Source of the DNA: CAZALT01 sp964485515
GTDB lineage: Bacteria; Actinomycetota; Acidimicrobiia; Acidimicrobiales; Acidimicrobilacustridaceae
DNA: 53,160 bases
Assembly (NCBI GenBank): GCA_964485515.1
Contig: CAZALT010000004.1
Location: forward strand, 1 to 53,160
Direction: 5' to 3'
The notes under the pieces are model-generated. The model worked only from the letters and a program-made list of their open reading frames with translations, ran no database searches and was not told where the DNA came from. The position numbers and the translations under genes were made by a program. Positions 1 to 8,435 of this stretch are shown piece after piece (positions within the stretch are counted from its first letter, which is position 1; each line of letters opens with the position of its first letter).

Positions 1-30
1 TGCACGTGGTCCACCACGGCCTGGCTCGTC

Positions 31-61
31 TTGACCCGCTTGAGCGTCGCCACGGCGACGC
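31..61. promoter_or_regulatory. TTGACCCG box plus inverted repeat upstream of the PaaX-like gene
   Basis: TTGACCCG lies at 31-38, followed by a perfect 8-bp inverted repeat, GCGTCGCC (44-51) and GGCGACGC (54-61), with a 2-nt spacer. A very similar arrangement recurs at 1113-1138, just after the regulator gene. The pair may be a binding site for the enclosed PaaX-like regulator, or TTGACC may be a -35 box. The rest of 1-244 shows no credible gene. Confidence 0.4.
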
Positions 62-244
62 AGACTACTTCGAAAATTGAAAATCGAAGATCATCGCACG
101 GAGGCGATGCGCTGCCCCGCGGGCTCGGCTTCTACTGGGGCCCCAGCATGGAGCTCGAGGTCGCCGACGTCGTTCAGCACGGACGATCGAACCGCTCGAT
201 CGCAGGTGCCGAGGACGGTGCCGTCATCGAATACCTTCCACGCG

Positions 245-1108
245 ATGGCTGACCCCAGATCACGCGGGAGCGCGACGACCAGAAGAGCGGCCTCAGGTCG
301 GCGTCAGCAGCTGATCCGCACCGACAACACCCGAAGCGTGATCTCGGTCGCCGCGGCCGAGCTCCTCCTCCCCACAGCTACGGGCGCATGGACGTCGACC
401 TTCATCGACGTGCTCGGACGGCTGGGGATCCAGCCGGGAACGATCCGCCAGGCGCTCACCCGGGTCGAGGACACCGAACCGAGGATCCTGCGCTCCGAGG
501 CGGTCGGCCGCCGCAAGCAGTGGCTCCTGACCCCCGAGGGCCAGCAACTCCTGAGTGAGAGCACCACGCGGGCGTTCGGCTTCGCCCAGAACGAGCGGGA
601 CTGGGACGGCACCTGGTTGATCGTGCTCGCCTCGGTGCCCGAGAACGACCGGTCCACTCGCTACCTGCTGCGCTCCAGCCTCGTGTGGGCCGGGCTTGGT
701 AGCCCCGCCCCGGGTGTCTGGGTCGGAACGCACACGGACCGGCAGGCCGAAGTCGAAGAAGCCCTCGCCGTTGCCGACATCGCGGACCAGGCCAGAGTCT
801 TCGTCGCGAAGCACGAGCACCTCAGCCAGATGCAGTCCATGGTCGCCGACGCGTGGGACCTCGATGAGATCTCCCGCGGCTACGAGCAGTTCATGGTGGA
901 CTTCGCTTCGGCCGCCACCGACGATCCGCTCACCGGTGTGATCGACCTCGTACTCCGCTGGACCCAGGTCGTCCTCCAGGACCCCGCGCTGCCCGCCGAG
1001 CTGCTGCCCGCGTCATGGCCCGCTCGCGAAGCGGCTGCCGTCTTCCTCGACCGACACGAGCGCTGGCAGCCCGACGCGCTCCAGCGGTGGCAGGAGATCA
1101 ACGTCTGA
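245..1108 (+). CDS. PaaX-like transcriptional regulator
   Basis: About 287 residues, close to the usual PaaX length. An N-terminal winged-helix region is followed by the family-like text GIQPGTIRQALTRVE, VGRRKQWLLTPEG and later GVWVGTH. PaaX proteins repress phenylacetyl-CoA and related aromatic acyl-CoA catabolic genes and are released by an acyl-CoA ligand. The ATG at 245 was chosen because the frame upstream (from 77) is low-complexity Ser/Arg/Pro and unlike the family; no clear ribosome binding site is visible. A P450, an LLM enzyme and an SDR lie downstream on the same strand. The effector cannot be read from sequence. It could control the downstream genes, or the PaaK-like ligase operon at 15970. 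Confidence 0.85.
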   Translation: MADPRSRGSATTRRAASGRRQQLIRTDNTRSVISVAAAELLLPTATGAWTSTFIDVLGRLGIQPGTIRQALTRVEDTEPRILRSEAVGRRKQWLLTPEGQQLLSESTTRAFGFAQNERDWDGTWLIVLASVPENDRSTRYLLRSSLVWAGLGSPAPGVWVGTHTDRQAEVEEALAVADIADQARVFVAKHEHLSQMQSMVADAWDLDEISRGYEQFMVDFASAATDDPLTGVIDLVLRWTQVVLQDPALPAELLPASWPAREAAAVFLDRHERWQPDALQRWQEINV

Positions 1109-1112
1109 ATCC

Positions 1113-1138
1113 TTGACCCGGTGGGCGTCGCGGCGACG
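1113..1138. promoter_or_regulatory. Second TTGACCCG box plus inverted repeat, upstream of the P450
   Basis: TTGACCCG at 1113-1120 is followed after four bases by GCGTCGC and GGCGACG. CGTCGC (1126-1131) and GCGACG (1133-1138) form a 6-bp inverted repeat around one base. It matches the arrangement at 31-61, so the PaaX-like gene is flanked by two similar boxes. This is consistent with autoregulation plus control of the P450 operon, but remains inferred. Confidence 0.4.
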
Positions 1139-1174
1139 ACTGAGATTCTACATTTCCTTGTCGTGATGCAACGT

Positions 1175-1186
1175 GTAGGTTGAACA
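1175..1186. promoter_or_regulatory. Half-site of the window-wide TetR-type operator
   Basis: GTAGGTTGAACA matches only the AGTAGGTTGA half of the operator described at 25963-25980. The other arm is not recognisable. It lies between the PaaX-like gene and the P450 start at 1299. Confidence 0.25.
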
Positions 1187-1298
1187 TTGCCGGGCCAGCT
1201 TTTCGTCGTCTGCCCGGGTCGATGCCGTTGGCCAAGGCCGCGTGACATCGTCGATTGTCGTCATCTGACGACGTCTGCATCCAGGGGGAACCGACTCG

Positions 1299-2516
1299 AT
1301 GGCCGTTGACGCCGCGATCAACTACGACCCGTACGACTTCGAGATCGACAACGATCCGTACCCGGTGTGGCGCCGGCTGCGCGAGGAGGCGCCGCTCTAC
1401 TACAACGAGCCGTTCGACTTCTACGCCCTGAGCCGCTTCGACGACGTCGAGGCCGGCCTCACCGACTGGAAGACGTACAGCTCGGCCAAGGGGATGTTGC
1501 TCGAGATCATCAAGGCGGTCATCGAGTACGACATCGAGCTGCCACCAGGAAACGTGTTGTTCGAGGACCCGCCGATCCACAACGTGCACCGCGGGATCCT
1601 GGCGCGGGTCTTCACCCCGAAGCGGATGCTGGCCATCGAACCGAAGGTTCGTGAGTTCTGCGCTCAGTCGCTCGATCCGCACCTGGGTTCGGGTGACTTC
1701 GACTTCATCGCCGATCTCGGCGCCCAGATGCCGATGCGCACCATCGGCATGCTGCTCGGCATACCCGAGTCCGACCAGGAGGCGATCCGCGAGGCGATCG
1801 ACGCGGGACTCGCGCTCGACGAGGACGGCCACTCCCAAGCCGAGACCCTCGACATGGCCGCCTATGCCGAGGCCATGTTCGGCGAGTACATCGACTGGCG
1901 GGCCAAGAACCCGTCCGACGACCTCATGACCATGATGCTCGAGGCCGAGTTCGAGGACGAGACCGGCACCGTGCGCCGGCTCACCCGTAGCGAGGTGCTC
2001 ATCTACGTGAACAACGTGGCCTCTGCGGGCAACGAGACCACCACCCGGTTGATCGGGTGGATGGGCAAGGTCCTGGCCGAGCATCCCGATCAGCTTCGCC
2101 AGGTTGCGGCCGACCGGTCCCTCGTGCCCCAGGTCGTGGAAGAGGTGCTCCGCTTCGAGGCCCCGTCACCGGTCCAGGCCCGCTACGTGACCACCGACGT
2201 CGAGTGGTACGGCCAGAAGGTGCCTCAGGGCAGCGCCATCTTGATGCTCAACGGCGCGGCGAACCGCGACGACCGCAAGTTCGAGAACGGCGACACGTTC
2301 GACATCCACCGCAAGATCGACCACCACCTCAGCTTCGGCTTCGGCCTGCACTTCTGCCTCGGAGCGGCGTTGGCCCGCATGGAGGCTCGCGTCGCGCTCG
2401 ACGAGGTCCTCCAGCGGTGGCAGTCCTGGGAGGTCGACTACGACAACGCCATCCAGGCCCGGACGTCGACGGTCAGAGGCTGGACCCGCATGCCCGTCCA
2501 CGTCGTCGCCCGCTGA
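1299..2516 (+). CDS. Cytochrome P450 (soluble, class I type)
   Basis: 405 residues, the usual bacterial CYP length. The I-helix motif AGNETT is at 243-248, the ExxR pair at E282/R285, and the heme loop FGFGLHFCLG puts the thiolate ligand at Cys353. It should hydroxylate an organic substrate using electrons from a ferredoxin. The start follows a strong GGGGGA ribosome binding site at 1284-1289. No ferredoxin is adjacent, so it probably uses one encoded elsewhere, such as at 12540 or 44521. An LLM oxidoreductase and an SDR follow closely, as expected for oxidation after an initial hydroxylation. The substrate is unknown. Confidence 0.95.
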   Translation: MAVDAAINYDPYDFEIDNDPYPVWRRLREEAPLYYNEPFDFYALSRFDDVEAGLTDWKTYSSAKGMLLEIIKAVIEYDIELPPGNVLFEDPPIHNVHRGILARVFTPKRMLAIEPKVREFCAQSLDPHLGSGDFDFIADLGAQMPMRTIGMLLGIPESDQEAIREAIDAGLALDEDGHSQAETLDMAAYAEAMFGEYIDWRAKNPSDDLMTMMLEAEFEDETGTVRRLTRSEVLIYVNNVASAGNETTTRLIGWMGKVLAEHPDQLRQVAADRSLVPQVVEEVLRFEAPSPVQARYVTTDVEWYGQKVPQGSAILMLNGAANRDDRKFENGDTFDIHRKIDHHLSFGFGLHFCLGAALARMEARVALDEVLQRWQSWEVDYDNAIQARTSTVRGWTRMPVHVVAR

Positions 2517-2533
2517 GCGGAAAGACTCCGGTC

Positions 2534-3445
2534 ATGACCCTGCGATTCGTCTTCCACTACCCCGAGACCAGCGGTGCCGACGGGGACATGCTCGACTCGG
2601 GTGGCCTCGTCGAGGTCGCCCAGGCCGCCGAAGCCGCCGGCTTCGACACCCTGGCCCTCACCGAGCACCCCATACCCGGGGCTCGCTGGCTCGACAACGG
2701 CGGCCACCAGAGCCTCGACCCGTTCGTCGCGCTTGGCTTCGTCGCCGCGGCCACGACCCGTCTCCGCCTGCTCACCCACCTGGCCCTGGCGCCGTACCGC
2801 AATCCGTTCGTGCTGGCCAAGGCCGCGTCGACGGTCGACAAGCTTTCGGGCGGGCGCTTCATCCTCGGACTGGGCGCCGGTTACCAGAAGTCGGAGTTCT
2901 ACGCCCTGGGAGTATCGCTCGACGAGCGCGGCGCGTTGTTCGACGAGGTCCTCGACGTTCTGCCACTGCACTGGAAAGGCGAGCCGTTCAGCTACGAAGG
3001 CCTGCACTTCACCGCCCGCGACGTGGTCGCCCTGCCCAAACCGGTGCAGGACCCCATCCCGATCTGGATCGGCGGGAACTCCAAGGCCGCCCGTCGGCGC
3101 GTGGTCGAGCGAGCCCAGGGGTGGATGCCCATGATCGGACCCGCCGAGCTGGCCAAGACCACCCAGACCGCGACGTTGGCCACCATCGAAGACGTCGCCG
3201 CCGCCATCGCCGAGCTCGAGCAGGACGCGACTGAGGCGGGACGCAACGAGCCGATCGACTACCTGACGTCGTACGACGAGGCTTCCCTCCGAGATGCCGC
3301 CGGCGACGTCGAGCGGCACCGCGACGCCTTCGGCAGGATCGAGGACGCCGGGCTCACGAACGTCATCGTCTCCCACGTCCGCGACGAACCCAGCGTCGTG
3401 CTCGACTGGATCGCCGCGTTCGGCGAGACCTACATCGCCCGATGA
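2534..3445 (+). CDS. LLM-class (F420-dependent type) oxidoreductase
   Basis: 303 residues of the luciferase-like TIM-barrel family. Typical stretches are LALTEHP near residue 40, LAPYRNPFVLAKAAST, LSGGRFILGLGAGYQKSEF and IPIWIGGNSKAARRR. In actinobacteria many members use coenzyme F420 rather than FMN; the cofactor here is inferred from the family. The ATG at 2534 lies 17 bases after the P450 stop, and the stop overlaps the next SDR start by four bases (ATGA), so the three genes are probably co-transcribed. It may oxidise or reduce a P450-derived alcohol, ketone or acyl-CoA. Confidence 0.9.
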   Translation: MTLRFVFHYPETSGADGDMLDSGGLVEVAQAAEAAGFDTLALTEHPIPGARWLDNGGHQSLDPFVALGFVAAATTRLRLLTHLALAPYRNPFVLAKAASTVDKLSGGRFILGLGAGYQKSEFYALGVSLDERGALFDEVLDVLPLHWKGEPFSYEGLHFTARDVVALPKPVQDPIPIWIGGNSKAARRRVVERAQGWMPMIGPAELAKTTQTATLATIEDVAAAIAELEQDATEAGRNEPIDYLTSYDEASLRDAAGDVERHRDAFGRIEDAGLTNVIVSHVRDEPSVVLDWIAAFGETYIAR

Positions 3446-4323
3446 GCTGGTTCGAAGAACGTTCACGACTCGACGGCACGGTCGCCGTGGTCACCGGCGG
3501 CGGGGGAGGTCTCGGCGAGGCGATCGTGCGTGACCTCAGCGCCAACGGCGTGCGCATCGCGGCGGTCGACATCGACCCCGAAGGTGTCGAGCGGATCGCG
3601 GACCTGCCCGAGACGATCGCGGTCCACGGCGACGTCCGAGACTCCGAGGTGCTCGACCAGCTCTTCGCCCGGGTCGACGAGCGGTGGGGGCGACTCGACA
3701 CGCTCGTCAACGTGGTCGGCGGCACCTTCCGGGCCCCGTTCGTCGACACCACCCCCAAGGGTTGGGACGCGCTGCTGCGCGTCAACCTCCTGCACGTCCT
3801 GCACGCCTGCTCGCTCGCCGTGCCCCGCATGCGCGACGGACTCGCCGGCGGCAGCATCGTCAACCTCACCACCATCGAGTGCCATCGGGCCGCGCCCGGC
3901 TTCGCCGTGTACTCAGCGGCCAAGGCGGCCGTCGAGCAGTTCGCCCGCACCCTCGCCGTCGAGGTCGCCCCCTACGGGATACGGGTGAACAACGTCGCCC
4001 CCGACTTCACCCCCACGCCGGTCATGCAACGGCTCATCCCCGAGGGCGCCTCGAACATGTCCGACGAAGCCATCCGGGCCGGCATCCCCATGGGTCGAGC
4101 CGGCGAAGTGACCGACATCTCGAACGCCGTGGTGTACCTGGCCTCGGCGCTGTCGTCCTACGTCACCGGAACCACCATCCACCCTGACGGTGGGACCTAC
4201 GCATCGTCGGGCTGGTTCAACTGGCCCGATCACGGCTGGGGCAACAACGTCCCACCCCACCTCGTACCGCACCTGAACGCCGCTCCGCGCGGCGCGTCGA
4301 GCGAGGAGACGGAGACCCGATGA
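3442..4323 (+). CDS. SDR-family oxidoreductase
   Basis: 293 residues with a Rossmann core: TGGGGGLG cofactor loop near residue 19, a VDID acidic segment suggesting NAD preference, NVVGG in place of NNAG, and the catalytic YSAAK. The usual catalytic Ser appears replaced by Thr (LTTIE). The C-terminus carries an unusual extension of about 40 residues (GWFNWPDHGWGNN) that may cover the active site or serve oligomer contacts. Its start overlaps the LLM stop. It probably interconverts a hydroxy and a keto group on the P450 product. Confidence 0.9.
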   Translation: MSWFEERSRLDGTVAVVTGGGGGLGEAIVRDLSANGVRIAAVDIDPEGVERIADLPETIAVHGDVRDSEVLDQLFARVDERWGRLDTLVNVVGGTFRAPFVDTTPKGWDALLRVNLLHVLHACSLAVPRMRDGLAGGSIVNLTTIECHRAAPGFAVYSAAKAAVEQFARTLAVEVAPYGIRVNNVAPDFTPTPVMQRLIPEGASNMSDEAIRAGIPMGRAGEVTDISNAVVYLASALSSYVTGTTIHPDGGTYASSGWFNWPDHGWGNNVPPHLVPHLNAAPRGASSEETETR

Positions 4324-4396
4324 CCGCGATCGCTCAACCCACCGACCCGTGCCGGCCATCCCGATCGACGGCGGGTGGGCCGCCAAGCTCGTCTGA
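4320..4396 (+). pseudogene. Remnant: new start codon followed by an SDR C-terminal tail
   Basis: An ATG at 4320 overlaps the preceding stop (ATGA), as if another gene of the operon began here, but its reading frame soon becomes low-complexity. In another frame, 4349-4396 reads VPAIPIDGGWAAKLV then stop, which looks like the end of an SDR (compare the DGG near the end of SDRs in this window). The simplest reading is that an SDR gene was deleted internally and only its two ends remain, now out of frame. Confidence 0.4.
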
Positions 4397-4524
4397 GTCG
4401 GCGTTCGATCTCACCGGGGTCGGCCTCACCAGAGACGGCCGCTCGCGGCGGCGGTGACCACAGCGCGTCGGAAGGACCACCGGGCGACCGGGTAGGTGGA
4501 CCGACCCCCACGCGACTGGGTTGC

Positions 4525-5574
4525 TCAGCTGGGATAGGCCGTGATCTCGGTGGCCTTCACCGATGCCCAGATCGGATCGCCTTCGCGGAGGTCGAGCTCG
4601 GTCGCCGCGGCCGGCGTGATCTCGGCGACCAGGCCGAGCGGCTCGGCGAACCGGACGCGGACTCGGTCGCCGAGGAGGTCGAGGTGGGCGACTCGGGTCT
4701 CCCACCGGTTGCGGGGGCTGCCTTCGGGGTCGTGGTGGTGCAGCGCGATCGCGGCGGGGGCGATGGTGACGAAGACGGTGCCGACGAGCGGTTCGGCCGT
4801 GACCACGGTGATGCCGCCGGCGGTCGTGACCACCGTGGCGTCGGCAGTTCCGTGGAGGAGGTTCGTGCCGATGAGGTCGGCGACGTAGCGCGACCGCGGT
4901 TGGGTGGTGACCTCGGTGAGGGTGCCGGTCTGGGTGAGGCGGCCGTGCTCGACGATGGCGACGCGGTCGGCCAGGGCGAGGGCGTCGACGGGATCGTGGG
5001 TGACCAGGATGGTGGTGCCCGGATACGCGGTGAGGAACCGGCGGAGGTCGCGGCGGACCTCGATGCGGGTGCCGGCATCGAGCGCGGCGAGGGGTTCGTC
5101 GAGGAGCAGCGCGGCGGGATCGGTGGCGAGGGCCCGGGCGAGGGCAACGCGTTGGGCCTGGCCACCCGACAGGGCGGCGGGCTTGTCCCGGGCGTGGTCG
5201 CCGACCTCGACGCGGTCGAGCCAGGCACGGGCCGTGCCCCGGGCCTCGGCGGTGGATCGTCCTCGGGACTTGGGTCCGAAGGCGACGTTGTCGAGTGCGC
5301 TGAGGTGCGGGAACAGGAGGTAGTCCTGGTGCACGATGCCGAGGTTGCGTCGTTCCTGGGTCACGAAGGTGGCGGGTGGTGCGTCGAGGGTGGTGTCGTT
5401 GAGGGTGATGGATCCCTCGTCGATGGCGAGGCTCCCGGCGATGCAGCGCAAGATCGTGGTCTTGCCGGCCCCGTTGGGACCGAGGAGGGCGGTGACCGAT
5501 CCGGTGGGGGCGTGGAGGTCGACGTCGACCGCGAGGGCGCCGATCTGCACGGTGATGGCGGCATGGATGCTCAT
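4525..5574 (-). CDS. modC: Molybdate ABC transporter ATP-binding protein ModC
   Basis: 349 residues. Walker A GPNGAGKTT is near residue 32, the signature is LSGGQAQRVALARAL, Walker B is ALLLDEPLAALDA and the H-loop is LVTHDP. A C-terminal TOBE/MOP-like domain (from about residue 280, RVAHLDLLGDRVRVRF) is typical of ModC-type oxyanion importers. It powers molybdate, or possibly tungstate, uptake with the membrane protein encoded just upstream. Its start overlaps the modB stop by four bases. It is convergent with the preceding SDR; 4397-4524 shows no gene and no clear terminator. Confidence 0.93.
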   Translation of the reverse strand: MSIHAAITVQIGALAVDVDLHAPTGSVTALLGPNGAGKTTILRCIAGSLAIDEGSITLNDTTLDAPPATFVTQERRNLGIVHQDYLLFPHLSALDNVAFGPKSRGRSTAEARGTARAWLDRVEVGDHARDKPAALSGGQAQRVALARALATDPAALLLDEPLAALDAGTRIEVRRDLRRFLTAYPGTTILVTHDPVDALALADRVAIVEHGRLTQTGTLTEVTTQPRSRYVADLIGTNLLHGTADATVVTTAGGITVVTAEPLVGTVFVTIAPAAIALHHHDPEGSPRNRWETRVAHLDLLGDRVRVRFAEPLGLVAEITPAAATELDLREGDPIWASVKATEITAYPS

Positions 5575-6362
5575 GTGCGGGTCAACCACTTGTCGCGCAG
5601 GGCGACGATGACGACGAGCGACACGGCGACGAGCACGAGGCTGAGTGCGATGGCGGCGTCTTGGTCGGTCTCGTTGCGCAGGTAGATGGCGAGGGGGAGG
5701 GTCTGGGTCTTGCCGGCGATGTTGCCGGCGAAGGTGATGGTGGCGCCGAACTCGCCGAGCGCCCGGGCCCAGGCCAGCACGGCACCGGCCGCGAGCGATG
5801 GGGCGATGAGCGGGAGCGTCACGCGTCGGAACACGGTGAAGCGTCCCGCGCCGAGGCTCGCCGCCGCGTCCTCGTAGCGCTCGTCCATGCCGCGCAGGGC
5901 GGCTTCGACGGTGATCACGAAGAACGGCATGGCGACGAAGGTCTCGGCGATGACCACACCGAGGGTGCTGAAGGTGAACTGGATGCCGAACAGGTCGAAC
6001 AGCCATCCGCCGATCGGACTGCGGCGGCTCAGCGCGGCGAGCAGGGCCACGCCGCCGACGACCGGTGGGAGCACCATGGGGAGCAGCACGAGCCCGCGGA
6101 CGAGAGCCTTGCCGGGCAGGTGGGTGCGGGCCAGGACCCAGGCGAGGGGAGTGCCGAAGAGGATCGAGAGAGCCGCGGCGCTGAGCGAGCAGACGAGCGA
6201 GAGCCGCAGCGCGTCGAGCGCCTGGGGGGTGGTGAGGTCAGCCCAGAAGGTGGACCAGTTGGCGCGTTGGACGATCCCGACGAGCGGGATCGCGAAGAAC
6301 GCGACTGCCAGGGTGGCGGCGGCGACCACCAGGAGCGGTGGCCGCCGCCGGGCCCGGTTCAC
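5571..6362 (-). CDS. modB: Molybdate ABC transporter permease ModB
   Basis: 263 residues with about five or six hydrophobic segments, beginning with one near residues 10-32. The permease EAA loop reads EAALRGMDERYEDAAASLGA, and ARALGEFGATITFAGN is typical of ModB/CysT permeases. The start is GTG at 6362, overlapping the modA stop by four bases. With ModC it forms the inner-membrane oxyanion channel. No molybdoenzyme is recognisable in the window, so the imported oxyanion must serve enzymes encoded elsewhere. Confidence 0.93.
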   Translation of the reverse strand: MNRARRRPPLLVVAAATLAVAFFAIPLVGIVQRANWSTFWADLTTPQALDALRLSLVCSLSAAALSILFGTPLAWVLARTHLPGKALVRGLVLLPMVLPPVVGGVALLAALSRRSPIGGWLFDLFGIQFTFSTLGVVIAETFVAMPFFVITVEAALRGMDERYEDAAASLGAGRFTVFRRVTLPLIAPSLAAGAVLAWARALGEFGATITFAGNIAGKTQTLPLAIYLRNETDQDAAIALSLVLVAVSLVVIVALRDKWLTRT

Positions 6363-7174
6363 GTCGGGGGCAGGAACCCGAACTCCTCGAGGACCGCTTG
6401 GCCTTCGGGGCTGAGCACGTAGGCCATGAACGCCTCAGCGATCTCCGCGTTGGTCGTCGCGGCAATGACGCCGATCGGGTAGGTGGCCGTCACGTTCTGG
6501 TCGGCCGGGATGGCCACGGTGTCGACGGTGTCACCGGCGGCTTTGGCGTCGGTCACGTAGACGATGCCGGCAACGGCGTCGCCTTCGGTGACCGCGGTGA
6601 GGGTGGCCTTGACGTTCTGGCCCCGGGTGACGCTGGTCTCGGGGATGACGACGCCGGCGCCGTCGAGGGCCTGCTTGGCGAACTTGCCGCACGGGACCTC
6701 TTCGCCGCACAACGAGATGATCCCCGCGTGGGCGAGATCGGCGAGGCTGGTGATGCCAGCAGGGTTGCCGGGCTTGGTCACGATGACCAGCTCGTTGGTG
6801 GCGAACACCTGGGGAGAGCCGGCGAGGAGGTCGGCGTCGGTGAGCTTGGTCATGTTGGCCTGGTCGGCCGACGCGAACACGTCGGCGGGGGCACCGTCGA
6901 TGATCTGCTTGGACAGCGTCGATGACGAGTCGAAGGTGAACTCCACCGTGGCGTCGGGGTTGGCGGCCTTGAAGTCCTCGCCGATCTGCGTGAAGGCCTC
7001 GGTGAGCGACGCGGCCGCCGACACCGTGGCGGTGCCGGTGACACCGGCGACCGTGGTCGTGTCCGACCCCGCGCTCGTGTCCGACGTAGAGGTGTTCGAG
7101 TCGCTGCCACACCCGGTGATGAACAAGGCGGACACCGCCGCCAACGTGAACAACAGCTGCGTGGTTCTCTTCAT
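6359..7174 (-). CDS. modA: Molybdate-binding lipoprotein ModA
   Basis: 271 residues. The N-terminus MKRTTQLLF begins a lipoprotein signal with lipobox FITGC, so it is tethered outside the membrane. It is followed by a Ser/Thr-rich linker and the ModA-like core: VSAAASLTEAF, FDSSSTLSKQI, GAPADVFASAD and GDAVAGIVYVTDA. Residues in these loops hold the oxyanion in the family. The ATG at 7174 has GGGAGAGAAAG just upstream; longer in-frame starts would place the signal peptide internally. It heads the modABC operon. I see no recognisable ModE box or Moco riboswitch in the 82 bases upstream. Confidence 0.93.
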   Translation of the reverse strand: MKRTTQLLFTLAAVSALFITGCGSDSNTSTSDTSAGSDTTTVAGVTGTATVSAAASLTEAFTQIGEDFKAANPDATVEFTFDSSSTLSKQIIDGAPADVFASADQANMTKLTDADLLAGSPQVFATNELVIVTKPGNPAGITSLADLAHAGIISLCGEEVPCGKFAKQALDGAGVVIPETSVTRGQNVKATLTAVTEGDAVAGIVYVTDAKAAGDTVDTVAIPADQNVTATYPIGVIAATTNAEIAEAFMAYVLSPEGQAVLEEFGFLPPT

Positions 7175-7256
7175 GTGCGCTTTCTCTCCCTGCCCGAAGG
7201 CGATTGCGAACGACGTCAGATCGGGGTTGCCTCGACGATGACCGTCGTGGCCGACC

Positions 7257-7637
7257 TCAGCTGGGCTCCGACGGGTCGGGTGTGATGCGCGGTTGGTTCG
7301 GGTCGTGCTCGTCGGCGTCGACTGCCTGGAGGGGATCTTCCGTGGCCACACCGTCGTCGGCGACGTGATCGGTCCAGGTGGCTCCTCCCCACCATCTCCA
7401 CTGGTGCCGGCCGGTCGGGTCGGGCGCCCAGGCGGCGGGTACCGCGGCGGGCGGTGACGGGTCGATGGCGAGGGGCAGCACTCTGATCTCGGCCCCTGGG
7501 GGGAGTGGCGCTCTTGGGGTGAGCAGCTGTTCGTCGATCCAGCCGGGATACGGCGCGGCGCTCGGCGGCTGGACCGGTGTGCGGTCAGGTCCGTCGCTGG
7601 GGTCTTCGGCGTCGTCGGCTGTCCGGTCTGGTGCCAC
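7257..7637 (-). CDS. DUF2510-domain protein
   Basis: 126 residues, rich in Pro and Asp. A single DUF2510-like motif sits near residues 67-93, AAWAPDPTGRHQWRWWGG with TWTDHV just after, a short domain common in actinobacterial envelope or membrane-associated proteins. No transmembrane segment or signal is evident. Upstream it has PGWIDEQLL. The GTG start at 7637 follows GAGGAGAG, a strong ribosome binding site. It lies between modA and the DUF1269 gene on the same strand, and no specific function can be assigned. Confidence 0.7.
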   Translation of the reverse strand: MAPDRTADDAEDPSDGPDRTPVQPPSAAPYPGWIDEQLLTPRAPLPPGAEIRVLPLAIDPSPPAAVPAAWAPDPTGRHQWRWWGGATWTDHVADDGVATEDPLQAVDADEHDPNQPRITPDPSEPS

Positions 7638-7694
7638 CGTCTCTCCTCAGTTGGATCCACTCGAGATGTCACGCAGGCGAGCCCGCGCCGTGAG

Positions 7695-8222
7695 TCAGTC
7701 GCCGGCCGCGGCGTCCTTCTCGATCTCCTCGGTGTCGGCCTTGAGCTGTTTGGCTTCGATCTTCTGCGCCTTCTTCATGGCTCGCTCGATCTTCGCCTCC
7801 ATGTCAGAAACCCCGACGACGACGAGTCCTGCGGTACCTGCATCGAGCTGTTCGCCGGCTTCCTTGAGGTCCTTGCGGCTCATGCCTGCCGCGGCGTGGC
7901 CGGCGAGGGACCCGAGGAGCGCGCCGCCGCCAGTGGTCGCGGCGAGGAGGCCGCCGCCGATCGCGGCGGCGGGGAACAGGGCGATGACCAGGCCGGTGGC
8001 CAGGCCGACGCCACCACCAGCGACTCCGCCGACCCGCGTCGGCGTCTCGTGCTTCTTGACGATCTTGACCTTGCCGTGCGCGTTGCGCTCGATCACTGCC
8101 GCGTCGTAGGCATCGATGAGGCCGGCCTCGGTGTGGAGGTCCTTGATGGCTTCGTAGTCGGCCTTGGCATCGTCGACGTCGGAGTACACACCGATGAACG
8201 CGAAGAACGTGTCGATGGACAT
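7695..8222 (-). CDS. DUF1269-family (stress-associated) protein
   Basis: 175 residues. The N-terminal half (FIGVYSDVDDAKADYEAI) and the central Gly/Ala-rich hydrophobic stretch GGVGLATGLVIALFPAAA with GGGLLAATTGGGALLG resemble the DUF1269/general-stress membrane-associated family; GLVVVGVSDMEAKIE follows. The C-terminus is a charged helix (KKAQKIEAKQLKADTEE). The ATG at 8222 fits the family N-terminus (MSIDTFFAFIGVY); an upstream in-frame extension to 8366 is low-complexity. The gene is divergent from the oxidoreductase at 8436. Its biochemical role is unknown. Confidence 0.75.
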   Translation of the reverse strand: MSIDTFFAFIGVYSDVDDAKADYEAIKDLHTEAGLIDAYDAAVIERNAHGKVKIVKKHETPTRVGGVAGGGVGLATGLVIALFPAAAIGGGLLAATTGGGALLGSLAGHAAAGMSRKDLKEAGEQLDAGTAGLVVVGVSDMEAKIERAMKKAQKIEAKQLKADTEEIEKDAAAGD

Positions 8223-8435
8223 GGTGGAGCTGCTTTCTCTCAGGGGACGAACGGCGGCACGATATCCGACTCCGATCGGATCCTCCGTCGTCCAGCGTCG
8301 CGATCCGACGCGTTCGCTTCCCCGATGCCGGACCGATCCGCTCGTCAGCAGGTCCGCTCCGTGCACCGATGCTCGTCACCCGCGTGTTCCGACCGTCTCG
8401 AAGCGGTGGTAAGCACCTGCCATGGCAGGACATCG

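Noticed and set aside
4375..5685. Long plus-strand open frame opposite modC
   Set aside because: Gly/Asp/Glu-rich shadow of a high-GC gene; the minus strand carries clear ABC motifs.
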